From assembly GCA_018292915.2 (NCBI GenBank), contig JACVVK020000086.1:741001-805000 (forward strand): a stretch of DNA of 64,000 nucleotides. Direction: 5' to 3'. Position numbers and translations under genes: made by a program. Below the pieces are notes generated by a model that did not search any database, had not been told where the DNA came from, and saw only the letters and a list, made by a program, of their open reading frames with translations. Position 1 is the first letter of the stretch, and every line of letters begins with the position of its first letter. Shown here piece by piece: positions 13,205-25,522 of the stretch. The stretch is from Batillaria attramentaria. Its lineage: Eukaryota; Mollusca; Gastropoda; Batillariidae.

Positions 13205-15801
13205 GGAAGAGGATGGCGGAAGGGGGCCCCTTTGAGCTTCAAATTATGACATGGAAATATCACAAATACGTACAATAACGAACTTTACCTGGCCAAGGGG
13301 TTGTATGTCTGGGCAAGTGCCCAGCAGGAACGCAGGGCAGGTGATGGCGACTCTTTCAGGAGCTCAATGCTGAGTTTTCTCAGCCACTCCATCCAGTCTT
13401 CTTTAGACACTCGGCGCCCAGCACTCAGTGACTGCAAGAAATGTTTCATCACAGAAATGTGTACATTTTATACACATTGTACAGCCTTCATTTGTCAGTA
13501 GCCCATCTTTCTGACTTGCAGTTTCTGATATCAGAGAAATCAGGTGTTTGAAAACCCTAACCTACTTTTCTCGGTGTGCCTCTGTCAGCACTCATCCAGA
13601 AATAAAACCAGCACACTTCACTCGTGTATTTCATTCGTCTACATGGTTTTTCAACCAGCTCTGACCCTGTTAATGATACAAGCCTGAAATGCATGTTTCG
13701 TATCAAACAATTTCCAAAGAACAGATTGCACACATTCTACTGCACACTACTCTTCATGCACATATTGTTATCTTCACAAACAAAATGAACTTAACTTTTA
13801 TCTGTTCATTTAAACGCTGGACAGTGAACTGCTAAAAAAAAAAAGCTTCAGTCTAAGCAGCAGCTTTTCCATGTTTGAGCGAAATGCCAAAAATCAGAAA
13901 AAAAGAAAAGATGGCAGGACGTGTACATAGCTACTTTGGCAGGACTTACCCGCTGAAGATTGGCGATTTTGACCTGTAGTTTAGTGATGGTGGTATTGTC
14001 AGCCTCTGTGATCTGCTCTCTCTCCTTCTGTGCCTGCTTCTTCTGCTTGGCTTGCCTTAGGATCACTGGGATGTCCTCTTCCTCGGCCACTGTCGTGCCC
14101 TGAAAATCAATCACTAAGCAATCTGAGTACACTGCATCTCTCTCTAAAAGTGTACAGCAGCCGTGTGGACACATAAGATGGACCAAAAGCCAATAATGAT
14201 AATAATGATAATCAAACTGTAGTCAGAGAACAAGGCAGTTCTCCCTATACATACCTGTAAAAGTCTGGTCATGAGTATTTCGTATCTGGTGTGATGGATG
14301 CGATGCTTGACGGTCACTTTATGCACCATGGGGATGAAGATGTTGTACTTGGGCCCCAGCTGAGCGGCCATGGCGGCCAGCGTGTCCATGCAGACCGTCT
14401 GCAGACTGTGGCTGGTGTCCAGGACGCGCACCAAGGGGTGAATGATGAGGGAGGAATAGTCTGTCAGGTCCAGCACCTCTGTCAGGCGATCGATCGTCTC
14501 TATGGCTCCCCTGTAAATCAAGCATGCACCAACTAACTTTGAGGGCGCTTTTCAAAGCCAACCCGTAACAGTGAATCATTCCCCCAAATGCTAATCTGCT
14601 TACAGTGTCACACATTTCATACCGCATAACTCTTAAAAGCTTAAGCAAAAATAGCAGTTCTGCTTGAAATCTTTAGATCAGTATGAGCCACTTCAAGCCA
14701 CTATAATGCAATCTGCATCGGTCTGCAGCTGTCTCGGGCCTAGCAGGGAAGGTCCACGCCTTGCGTAATAGTGGCTCTTACTGGTGTGCAGTGGTGTGTT
14801 CTTTTTAACAAGTCTTATCATATACTTGGAAGGGGATAGTCAGGCTTGGGGGTCCACGCCTTGCGTAGTAGTGGCTCTTACTGGTGTGCAGTGGTGTGTT
14901 CTTTTTAACAAGTCTTATCATATACTTGGAAGGGGATAGTCAGGCTTGGGCTCTTGAGATAAGGGGATGCACTGTTCTTCCCACCACCAACATACTGTTG
15001 CTTTGGGCCACTATGTGCCAGTGTTAAGCAAGAGTAGCAGTTAACACTGTTCCTACACATACTCTTAGATTTTTCACATATCTACACTGGAGAGAAGATA
15101 AATATATAATTACTGATCAGGGGAGAAGGTGCCTGTATAACTCTGATGGTATAGAACGTGTTGACGTCACATTACAGAGTTTTGTCAATCCAAAACTGAT
15201 CTGACTGCTGCCATAAAGCAGACATAAAGCAGCAAGACACAAGACACACTTGCGCCCGGAGACTCTGCCATCGTGAGTTTTCCTACCAGCGACACTTACT
15301 TTCTGACAGGGAAGGGGCTTTCTGTGGAGTCAAACAGCTTGACAATCGGCGGCAACAACATGTGGAGGAAATCGTCCAAGTTAGCACCGAACAGCTGCAC
15401 TGCCCCCAGTAGCTGAAAAATACAAGAACTGTGTTATATACACGGTGTGACGCAGCAATACTGTACAATAACCTGAACAGGGGAAAATCAGTTACAATTT
15501 ATCCCTGTCAAAATTGTGTGAAAAGCAAACTAGTGACTGGTGATTTTATTTTATCAAAGGCGATACTGCTACCAATACTAGGTTTTATACAGAGATACTT
15601 CTGTTTTGGAACAGCTACGCTTGTATCTTAGAAATGAGTAAAGCTCTGAGTGCCACACACAGATGTCTGATGGCCATCATAATAATAATAATAATAATAA
15701 TAATAAAGGGTATTTGTGGCGTCCCATCTCGCAAGAGCTCTGGGCGCGTACATAAACTACACATAACATACAAAAAACACAAACGTATCGTATAATGTAC
15801 A

Positions 15802-15832
<31 letters not shown>

Positions 15833-18800
15833 TTTTTTACAGGTGACATGCAGAGACGGAGAGCGGGGAGGGGAGGGGCATGGGGGGTTGTTTCTACTGC
15901 ATGGAGAAAAGATGTGTTTTAAGGTGGGATTTAAAGACTGCTAACGACTGAGCATGGTGGATGTGAGAGGAAGAAGGAAACCTCAGCTACAAGGTCAAGT
16001 GTCATAGACAACACTGTCATCGGTTACTGCTATCAGCTGAAAGCAAGCCTGTCTGTGCATACACTTGTGTGTGTGTGTGTGTAATTGGTGTAGTGCTGGA
16101 CACCACCAAAACACTCGGGAACGACCCGTGAGCCTTATAAAATCTTAAAAAAAGAGCCTTTAAAAAGTCTTGTGGTCGCTTGTGCATATCCCTTGCACTA
16201 GTGAGGACCGTTCCTTTTACCTTGGCGGTGATGCTGCGTTCGTGTGACTGATCGTGCAAGAAGACCCGCAGCACCATGGGAACAATGTGAGGGATGAAGA
16301 CTCGGAACTCGGTACCTAGCGCCACGGCGATCTGCTCTATCAGCAGAATGATGGTGTTCTGCATCCCTGGCTTTGCTGACCACACCTCCTGCAAGTCCCA
16401 CAGAAAAGGAAACCATGTTAAAGCAGTGGCACTTGCAGTATTAATTTTATCAATTTATCACTTCAAAACTTTATCATATAACAGAAAGAGGAGGAGAATT
16501 ACAAGTATCCACTCATTCTCAGCTTTATGAAGTTTTTATTCAGAAAAAATAACAAAAAGGGTTTGAGCAGCTGTTCTGAATGCTAAGGGCATAGCAGCTG
16601 TCACAACAGTTCATTTATTGGTGACAAGAACGCAATGCCACAAGCCGATACTGTTACTATGCTATGGTAGACTTCTCAGCGAACATATCCATCCCTTCTG
16701 AAATGCTCATGGCGCCACAGGGCTGAAGGACAAAGCAGTGAAAGCATGCTGCCACCAAGCAATACTTTATGTGCAAACCTTCACCCTGCTATTCACTCTG
16801 GTGCGTGCGGCAGTATTTCTGTTTTCCACACCACTGGCCACAGCCTACCCTTCTTCGAAAGATGGACGTGGGATTTTTAGCATGCACACTTGATATTTGT
16901 GTGTGCGTGTGTACACAAGGGCAGGGCAGGCACCGTAAACAAGTCTGCACATGATTTTGATCATCTGACGATTGATCCATCCAAATTCCTGCCCACCAGG
17001 GATGCGAACCAAATGGATCAGGATCCAAAGTCGGACACCTGAACCACTAGTTCAAATCCCCCTACTACACAGTGCATCTGGCAGCATGTCTGCGGGGTGA
17101 GCAGACAACGTGCAAATATCTAAGCTTATCAGTTGTTCATTAGGTCACGCGAAAGTGTGAAACAAGTGAGACTGATAGAACTTACCGTTATCAGGTCAAA
17201 GATATCATCCAGGTAGGGTTTGATGTGCCTCTTGACGATAGTGATGATGACTCCAAGTTGTTGGAACAGGAACTGCAAACAAACCACATGCAGCAATGAA
17301 AGGTGAAAGTGAAAAACATTTCTGAAATACCTGAAGTACATGCTCATGAATCTTCCTGTGCTTTACAAATGAGCCTACATAAATCCCTCCAGACCAATTA
17401 GCACCAAGTTACTCTACAGCATAAACTGTTTTCTACTATATTTGACCTCTTTTGGTGACAATTTCTGGTTGAAAGCAGTTTCGAAAAAGACAGTCACCAA
17501 AAGATAGGAATAAAATAGTAGGAAACAGTTTCTGCTGTAGAGTAACTTTGTTTTTATCACTAAAATGTCTGTTTCCTAGGTACTTACTAGATAACATGAT
17601 ACTATAGGAGACCACCTGGCGAGAGGTAGTAGGCCAGCTTGGAAGTCAGCATGAGGGTACACATGTCTTGTCCCTGACAAGCCAGGTGGGAAACTGGCCA
17701 GTTGCGGAAAGGGGCCAGGTGACCAGGTGAGAGAGCTCACAGGGCAAACGAGTGATCGCCCTTGTTACTAGGTAACAGAGCACACTTTGTGACCGACGTC
17801 ACGAGGGTAAATAGGTGTTTTTCAATAGTATCATGTCATCTGGTAATATCTGTAGAAGAAAAACAGCTACAGCTGTGAAACAGACTGTACTACACATACC
17901 TCACTGAAGTTGTCCTCTGTAGAGCGAATGACAGAAAGGTATGCTGGGATGACCTGGTGGACGTAAGGAACGCACTTCATGCCGAGGGATTTGAATATGA
18001 AGGTGATGGCCTGAACCACCATGGTGTGGTGCATGTTCAGCCCCGGGTCACGGATGATACGCATGAGTGACCCAATGGCCACGGCTGGGTAGAATTCCTC
18101 CAAGGTTGAGTTGGCTCCCATGTTGGCCAGCATCTCCATGGCATCAAAGTCTGTAGAAAATAAAGGAAAGACAATAATTTTGCTGATGATAATGGCTTTC
18201 CATAGAGTACTGAAAAGCTTATGAAGAAGAAAAAGCACGTTCTTTGTAAAGTACAGAATCATTCAAAGTCAAATACAACCTTCAGTTTTAATCTTCCCAA
18301 AAAGGTAGCCAAAATGAAATAACAAACAATGTTTTTTAGGGGTTTTTTTACTTACAATGTTCGCCTTTGGAGGGATTACTATTCACAGAGGGGAAATTCT
18401 GCTGTGAATAAACACTAGCATCCACCACAATCATAGACAGACATTTGACACTACTCGCTTAAAACCCACACTTACGAAGCGCTTAAAAGGACACTGATAA
18501 CGACTAAAGTTACTGAGCCTACAGCAGACAGCTCACCCCCATCGTCTTTCTTTTTCTCCGACTTGCTGACGGCTGCTTCACTGGCTTTGTCCTGACCGAT
18601 AATCATGCGGTATTTGTGTGGATCCAGCGCTCCCAGCAATCCCAAAACACGAATCACCTAAAACAGAAACATGGATCAAGTGAGAGATGATAAAAATACA
18701 GTCAAACTCCAGCAGTGCTTATAGTTGTAGATCGATATCTAAGACTAAACCTAAAGCAGAAACTTTTTCAATGTTTTCTTTGCTCACAGCTGGTAACTCG

Positions 18801-21800
18801 GTGTTGATTGTAATGATGCCTTTTACAAAGCTCAAAATGGTCCATGATCCCAAAGGCGGAAAAGTGTGTAGCGTTTAGTGACGGTGTATCAAAGCCACAG
18901 GTGTGCGTCTGCTATGCTACAGGTGTCCAGGGATGTGCTCCCCTGGAATTTTTGTAAAAATTAGACTAAAATCTGTGCAGTTCAGTGCAGTTTGGCATGA
19001 TTTTAAGTGCTTCAAAGGAGGAAACACTCTCTGGGGAGGAAACTGTTTAGATTTAAACTAAAATTTGTGCAATTGTGTGCGTTCTGGCAATGCAAGGCAA
19101 TGCAAAAACCAATCTTGATTGTAAGTGTTCCAGAGGAGCAAACACACTTCTTGGGGGGGAGGAAAATTTTTAGCCAAGGTGGAAATCCGCCCAAAAGGTG
19201 GAAGATTCTAAGCCCTGATACTGACCTCTCTCCTGATAGTGGGTGCCTGCTCCATCTTGAGGAAAGTGAGAAGAATCTCCAGCAGCTGAGGGTACTTGTG
19301 ATAGGGTTCCACTACACAGCCTGTACTCTCCACCAGCTGACCCAGTGTCCACAATGCAGTCTGCAAGACAATGCTCTCTTCATGATTATGGTAAACATAT
19401 ATGTGCATGTAGTTTTGTCTCCCTGCTGGAAGTAAACCTCTAAGAGGACAAAGCAAAAACTGGTAACCTTGGTAATGTCACCTGACACCCAGCACATATC
19501 CTACAATGTCAATTTTTTTTTGTCAATGGACAAGACCGTCTAAATCCCAACCAGTTTTCTATGTACCTTTCGTCTTGCAATGCTGACATGACATCAGCTA
19601 AAACTGAAGAAACAGCAGTAACATTTGAACAGAGTAAGTAAAGGCTACAAGAATAGGTGCCTGCTAAGCAGGCAGCCCATGTTTGAACAGATTGATGTAA
19701 AAGCAAATTTATACGTGGCACCTCATGCCTACGCACCACAGACATGTGCAATAGAACGCATACTTCACAATTAACAGTTGTGTGATCAATCATACTTGTT
19801 AACAACAGAAGTCAACAATGCCGGACGTTTACAATCAACAGACATTTATGCAAATCAGCTCTTTATTCAAGCTTTACCTCTCTTTTCTGCAACAAGGACG
19901 CGTCCTGAAGCATCTCAATAATGATGGGCAGTAACTCTGGCGTGTACTTCCTCATGGAGATGCCGCTGACCTGGGCCAGCTCACCGAGACATGCCAGCAC
20001 ATTCACCGTCACACCGGGGTTGGCGTCTGGTTCTTTCAACTTGGGAATCAGAGCCTGCAGGACAGATCAGTCATTCCTAGGTCAAAGTATTCACACATGA
20101 TTATGATCCTGCTGGTGTGGAAGTCTGGTACAGATCAATATAACAGATTAATAGCGCAAACACACATACACTCACACACACACACAAAATCAGCATACGG
20201 GTCACAGAAACAGACAGAACGAATCGTACGGAGAGAATAGGATCCATGTATGGTTTGATGAGGCGAGCAGTGTTGGCAACCAGATGACCCAGCATGCGAG
20301 CAGCATGTTCCTTGATCCTTCCCACACCACTGTGCTGCAGCTCTGTCAGATTCTGCAACACAACACAGTACGTCACCTCAGGATGATAAGATGCAACCAG
20401 CCCAGTCAAAAATAGGGACACAAATCAAACGTTACAATAATACAAGACATGAAGAAGCAGCAGCAGAACTGTTCACCAAGTCACTGAAGACAGCCTGAAC
20501 ACTTCCAGTTCCATAAACAATTCTCTCAGCACAGACATGAATAGCAGGCCATGATCAGTAATAGTGATAATAATCTCGTTTTCTAGGCTCAAAGCAACAT
20601 GACTGAACATAACACACAAACTCATATGAATCAGAGGTGAAAAATCTGCTGCCACAATTGGGCCTCCTTTCCTTCTCTCATTCTGATGACAGAGATGTTG
20701 CCATTACTCCATCGACCACCCTAATCACAGATGGGAGGCTGTGAAAAATGTTGTAAAATCATGTTCATCAAATAATCATCATTTGGAAGATAGCAGCAGA
20801 CAATTCCTCACCTGCAGAAGCAGTTTGCGCAGTGAAGGCATAATGTAGGCAGGGTTTTTGCTGCTCAATCGACCTATCATGCATGTGGCTCGCTCTCGAA
20901 TTTCAAACGCTTCGTCCTGCAGCGCATGTGACAATGCGGCAAGGTTTTCTGCTTGGGCAAGGTGAGGGTCGAATCTCTCATCGAGACAGGTCAGAACACA
21001 GAAACGAATATCAGGGTCTGGAACAATGAATCAACACTGTATTCATGATGATGCCAGTCAACAGTATTTGTAAATTTATGATGGTCACTCAGCATCTGTC
21101 ATAGTATCATTTCCATTGGCAGTTTACAGTACAAGCCATCACTCGGCAAGTTCAAGGAGGCCATAATACAAAGAGATAAATATACAGTTGCAAACACAAT
21201 CAATCACAAATCACCCTCAACACACTGATATAGCTACACTGACACACCTGAACAAAATAAAATAAACATATAGCAAGGACTGGTGCCATGTTCTGGTAGT
21301 CTAGTGTGACTCAGTGCTGAAACAAGGTGGTTTTCAAGGCAGATTTGAAGGTGACCATGCACTGCAAGTGCCTGATCTCAGAAGGCGAAGCAAGTTCCAG
21401 ATCACAGGGCCAAGATGTGCAAAAGAGAAGAAAAAAAAATTGCTGAAGACACTTTCCACATAACCAGTTCAGAACTAAGCCGACATAATCCAACTCAAAG
21501 TGAGGTGGCCCGAGTGCTGCTCACCAGAGAGCACGTGGTTTTTCGCTGGGCTGAGTCCTGAACTGCAACTGTAGAAAGATTTAAAGACGACTGTCAGAAA
21601 AGGCTACGAACCCAAGTCAGTTACTCCAACCACCAGCAGTTTGCTGAGAACGTCAGCTACAGTGGTTATGGCTGACATGCTGATCTGGTTTTGATTTGTT
21701 GCCAGCAACTGGAAAAAAAAAGAGAAAGAAAAAAACATGAAATATGACATTCATGTGTGGCATATTTCGTGAGTAATGCACACGCACTCCAAGTAATGCA

Positions 21801-22795
21801 GATGAGCTGACGAAGATTTCTAGAAACTTTTTCCAAACCGGTAAATGAATCCACAGAAGGACAAAGCACACTAGCCAGTCTCCATCAAACACGTGCCTAG
21901 TCATCAAAGATATACAACACACATCTGTACAAGTTCCAAGCTTTAACATGTTACAGTACAGTACATGTCAACTGTCATGTGATAAAAAGTCTAATTCCCA
22001 TGGATTAAACAGGCACTTACGCCAATGTAAGCAAAGATGGGTGACGAATGTATGATTGGATCAGCTTGTAAATCCGTTTCTCTTTTGAACTAGCTACTAC
22101 ATACTGTCAGTGTGGACAGTGTCAATGTCAACCCTTACACATGCAATGATAAACATGAAGCACATGAAAGGTTCAGCAAAGGGACAAACGATAAGTTATC
22201 ATTATGTTACGATCCCTGTTTGGCTTACAGTCAAGAGCGGTGTAAGAAGACGAGCACAGGTCTGCACTGCCTCCATGCGAATCTCCTTGTGTTCACTGGC
22301 CAAGTAGTGTTCGGCACAGTGCTTCACAAACTGGGTCAACGAATGACCTGAAACAGAACACGCTGCACGCACTCTGGGTGAAGAGACAAACCTAAAAACC
22401 AAACTTTTATCTAAAGCCTGTTTACAACTTAGTGTCCCACCAAGGCAACCACCTTCAGGCGGTGGGGAGTGCATGTGGCCCGTAGACCCTGTGGGCTACG
22501 CTGGATAGGTGCCTGCTGTCACAAATAGCAAAAGGGGATTCAGTTTACCTTCGAGGGTGGGTGGGTGGGTGTTTGGGAGTTTAACAGTTTACCTTCAAAG
22601 TCAAAGCTGCCTAGAGTGCGAAGAGCCAGTGTGATGCTGGTCACATCATGGGTTTCGGCTGTGACAGCGGCTGGGATGAAGACAAACACAATACACAAAG
22701 AATAAATCCAAAACATCATGATGTGCCCTATATATCATGCACACACTCTCTCTCTCAGTGTCTCTCTCTCACACACACACACAAACACACACACA

Positions 22796-22832
<37 letters not shown>

Positions 22833-25437
22833 CGTTGTGGGACCTCAAGAGATACACTCAGTGCTTACACCCCACTATTTTCAGATTTGCTCGTCCTAGC
22901 TTTCAACCCTTTTGGAACCAAGGATGCAAAATCTAGAAAGATTGCGACAGTCTAACCTCCCTTTCTGTATTGCTAGTTCCCATGTACATTAAATGCACCA
23001 GGATCAATCATATTAAGCAGTGGAAAGTAACATGCAAGCAAATCATCGCAGTCATAGGATTTCAGTGTAACTTGACTAGTGCAAGAGAAGCGAAAAATCA
23101 CGCCATCCAGCGCTATTCTCACAATCCAGCTAAACTTCCACCACAAAAAATGATGGAATATGCAAAATGAGAAAGGAGACGCACTAGGGTGCCTGAAGTT
23201 CTGGTTGCCCATGAGAATGAAGGAGAGACTCTTCAGCAGACCATCCTGTACATCTTTCTTCAGCTGGGGGATGTGAGTAGCCAGTTCTCGCAGGGCCGCT
23301 GTCAGCGCTGGGCTGTAACATCACATCAGTTGAAAATGATGTACAGATTATGATAGAAGTCGCGACAACTGCAATTTAATGGCAGTACCTGTTTCCCTTC
23401 CCATATCGTTACATATTGCCATCAAGAATCTACCCGTGTATCTGTCAGTATCATACTGTGTGTGCTCTCCAGCTGCACTGTAACACTAACAGGATTTTTC
23501 ACAACGCCAGGGGTGATTGTCAAAATTTTTCCCAATACTGAATTTTTTTTAAACATCAGTCCGAATGCGAACACTGGTCACCACGGATGTACTGTAGTGA
23601 AAAATGATGGCTAGACTAGTCAATGCCTGTACCATGCAGCCAAGGAAGAAAACAATGTCAAGTTCCAACATCATGGTCTTGAAGATTATTTATTTTTGTT
23701 GAAATTTTGCCAATACGGAAATCCGTATAATACGGAACGAAAATCACCCCTGCAACGCTGACTTTATACAGATTGGCAATACTGTCAATCTTAGTCTATG
23801 TGTATCTCCCTTCATCCAATCAAGCCTGCCTGTACACACACTAACACACTTACATAACAAGCTATGTCCAAATCTTACACACACACACTTGATGCTAATA
23901 TCTTCTTTTCTCCTGATATCTACAAAGACAGCTGCAACAACTGCAAAAGTGCAACTTTCGGTAACAACACCCCAAGCTTGGAAATGCCAAGAATATTTCT
24001 CACCTGAGGCCTGTGGCAAACATGCAGTCTAGCAGTTCTTTCACATCGTGCGTCATCTCCGGACCCATGGCACGAGCCAGCATGCTGATACATGTGAACA
24101 CTGCTGGGTCCACAGTGAAGTGACGCGTTTTCCTGAAACAGTTTTCACAGTGCACAACAGTCTGTCCAGCATAAACACTGTACGACCCATAGCACGAGCC
24201 AGCATGCTGATACACGTGAACACTGCTGGGTCCACAGTGAAGTGACGCGTTTTCCTGAAACAGTTTTCACGGTTCACAACAGCCTGTCCAGCATAAACAC
24301 TGTACGACCCATGGCACGAGCCAGCATGCTGATACACGTGAACACTGCTGGGTCCACAGTGAAGTGACGCGTTTTCCTGAAACAGTTTTCACGGTTCACA
24401 ACAGCCTGTCCAGCATAAACACTGTACGCTAATTTATCAGGCAAAATTCATCACAACTGACTGCTACAAGACTGAAACTATGCTAAGGCACTGCAACAGA
24501 TATGACCCATGATTCAAAATAGAATGTAAACCTATCATCAGCACTGTTGTCTGGTGTCTAGAAATTTTTCTTTTTTCCTCCCCAAAATCTTCACCACCCC
24601 CAGTGGTTTTCCTCCCAGGAATCCAGAGGGCTCGGAAGCTGGAGCAATTTTTACTATGCACGATGATGATGATATTATGATGATGCTATGGAGGTCCATG
24701 TGCTGTAAGACTGTGTGACAGGGTTGCATTCCACACTTCCTGTCGTAACTATCCGGACATTAACCAGACCCGGCACCATGTAACCATCCACATCATGTGT
24801 CATAAAAAGGGAAGCGCCCTTAAAGTCACACCCATGAGATAGGCGAGTCTCAAGAGGGACAACTACTTTCATTACCAATCCAACTCCTACTCTTCTAGTG
24901 GTATACTGCTGTCCTGCTCTACCCCAGATGCTCGACTTACTTTGAGGAGTAGTCCTTGGGAGGCAAGCAAGCGCGGATGATATCCATGATGCGAGGCAAG
25001 TGCCGAAACATGTCACTCTGAACCGAGATGGCCAGGTAACCGATGGCCTGGAATGCCTGCGTGCGATCACGGTCACGCTTCAGTGACTGCAGCAAGAGGT
25101 TGACTGACTCGTGCAGGTAACTGGAACGATTGAATTTGTCACACACACTGAAAAATTATAAACACATTATCAAAACATGACAACCTTTGCGTGGGTGGGT
25201 GGTTTGGCAGTTTCACGTCCTTGTCCACCACAAATGGGTGATATCAAAGACGGGGCAACGAGAAAAAGGCCAGCACAAATATTTGGCCCCAGCCAGGATT
25301 GACACAACCACTGACACTGACGTATGTTTGAGGATTACAGTGCAGTGATCATGCTAGGATTTTGCCAGCCGTATTCACCTGCTTGAAGCTGCCTTCATCT
25401 GAAAATCAAACCAGTATTAGTGAAAAAGCAGTCAGCT

Positions 25438-25522
<85 letters not shown>

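Larger units (their letters stand above)
1964..14099 (-). other. MTOR: MTOR FAT-domain exons
   Basis: This segment covers the TPR-like FAT solenoid that clamps the kinase domain in PIKK enzymes. Recognisable blocks are [16 protein letters not shown] (13289-13431), [17 protein letters not shown] (12370-12532), [18 protein letters not shown] (11607-11685), [18 protein letters not shown] (11178-11317), [18 protein letters not shown] (9403-9588), [14 protein letters not shown] (8195-8320) and [12 protein letters not shown] (1964-2086). The exon at 4480-4635 begins [19 protein letters not shown] and then runs into a Ser/Pro/Thr-rich loop unlike the vertebrate one. This is the same position where human mTOR has a long Ala/Thr-rich disordered loop. 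Confidence 0.92.

Noticed and set aside
24053..24337. 94-codon minus-strand frame through the exon triplication
   Set aside because: It reads MTOR exon sequence first out of frame, then in frame, then out of frame, so it is a by-product of the tandem repeat and not a gene.
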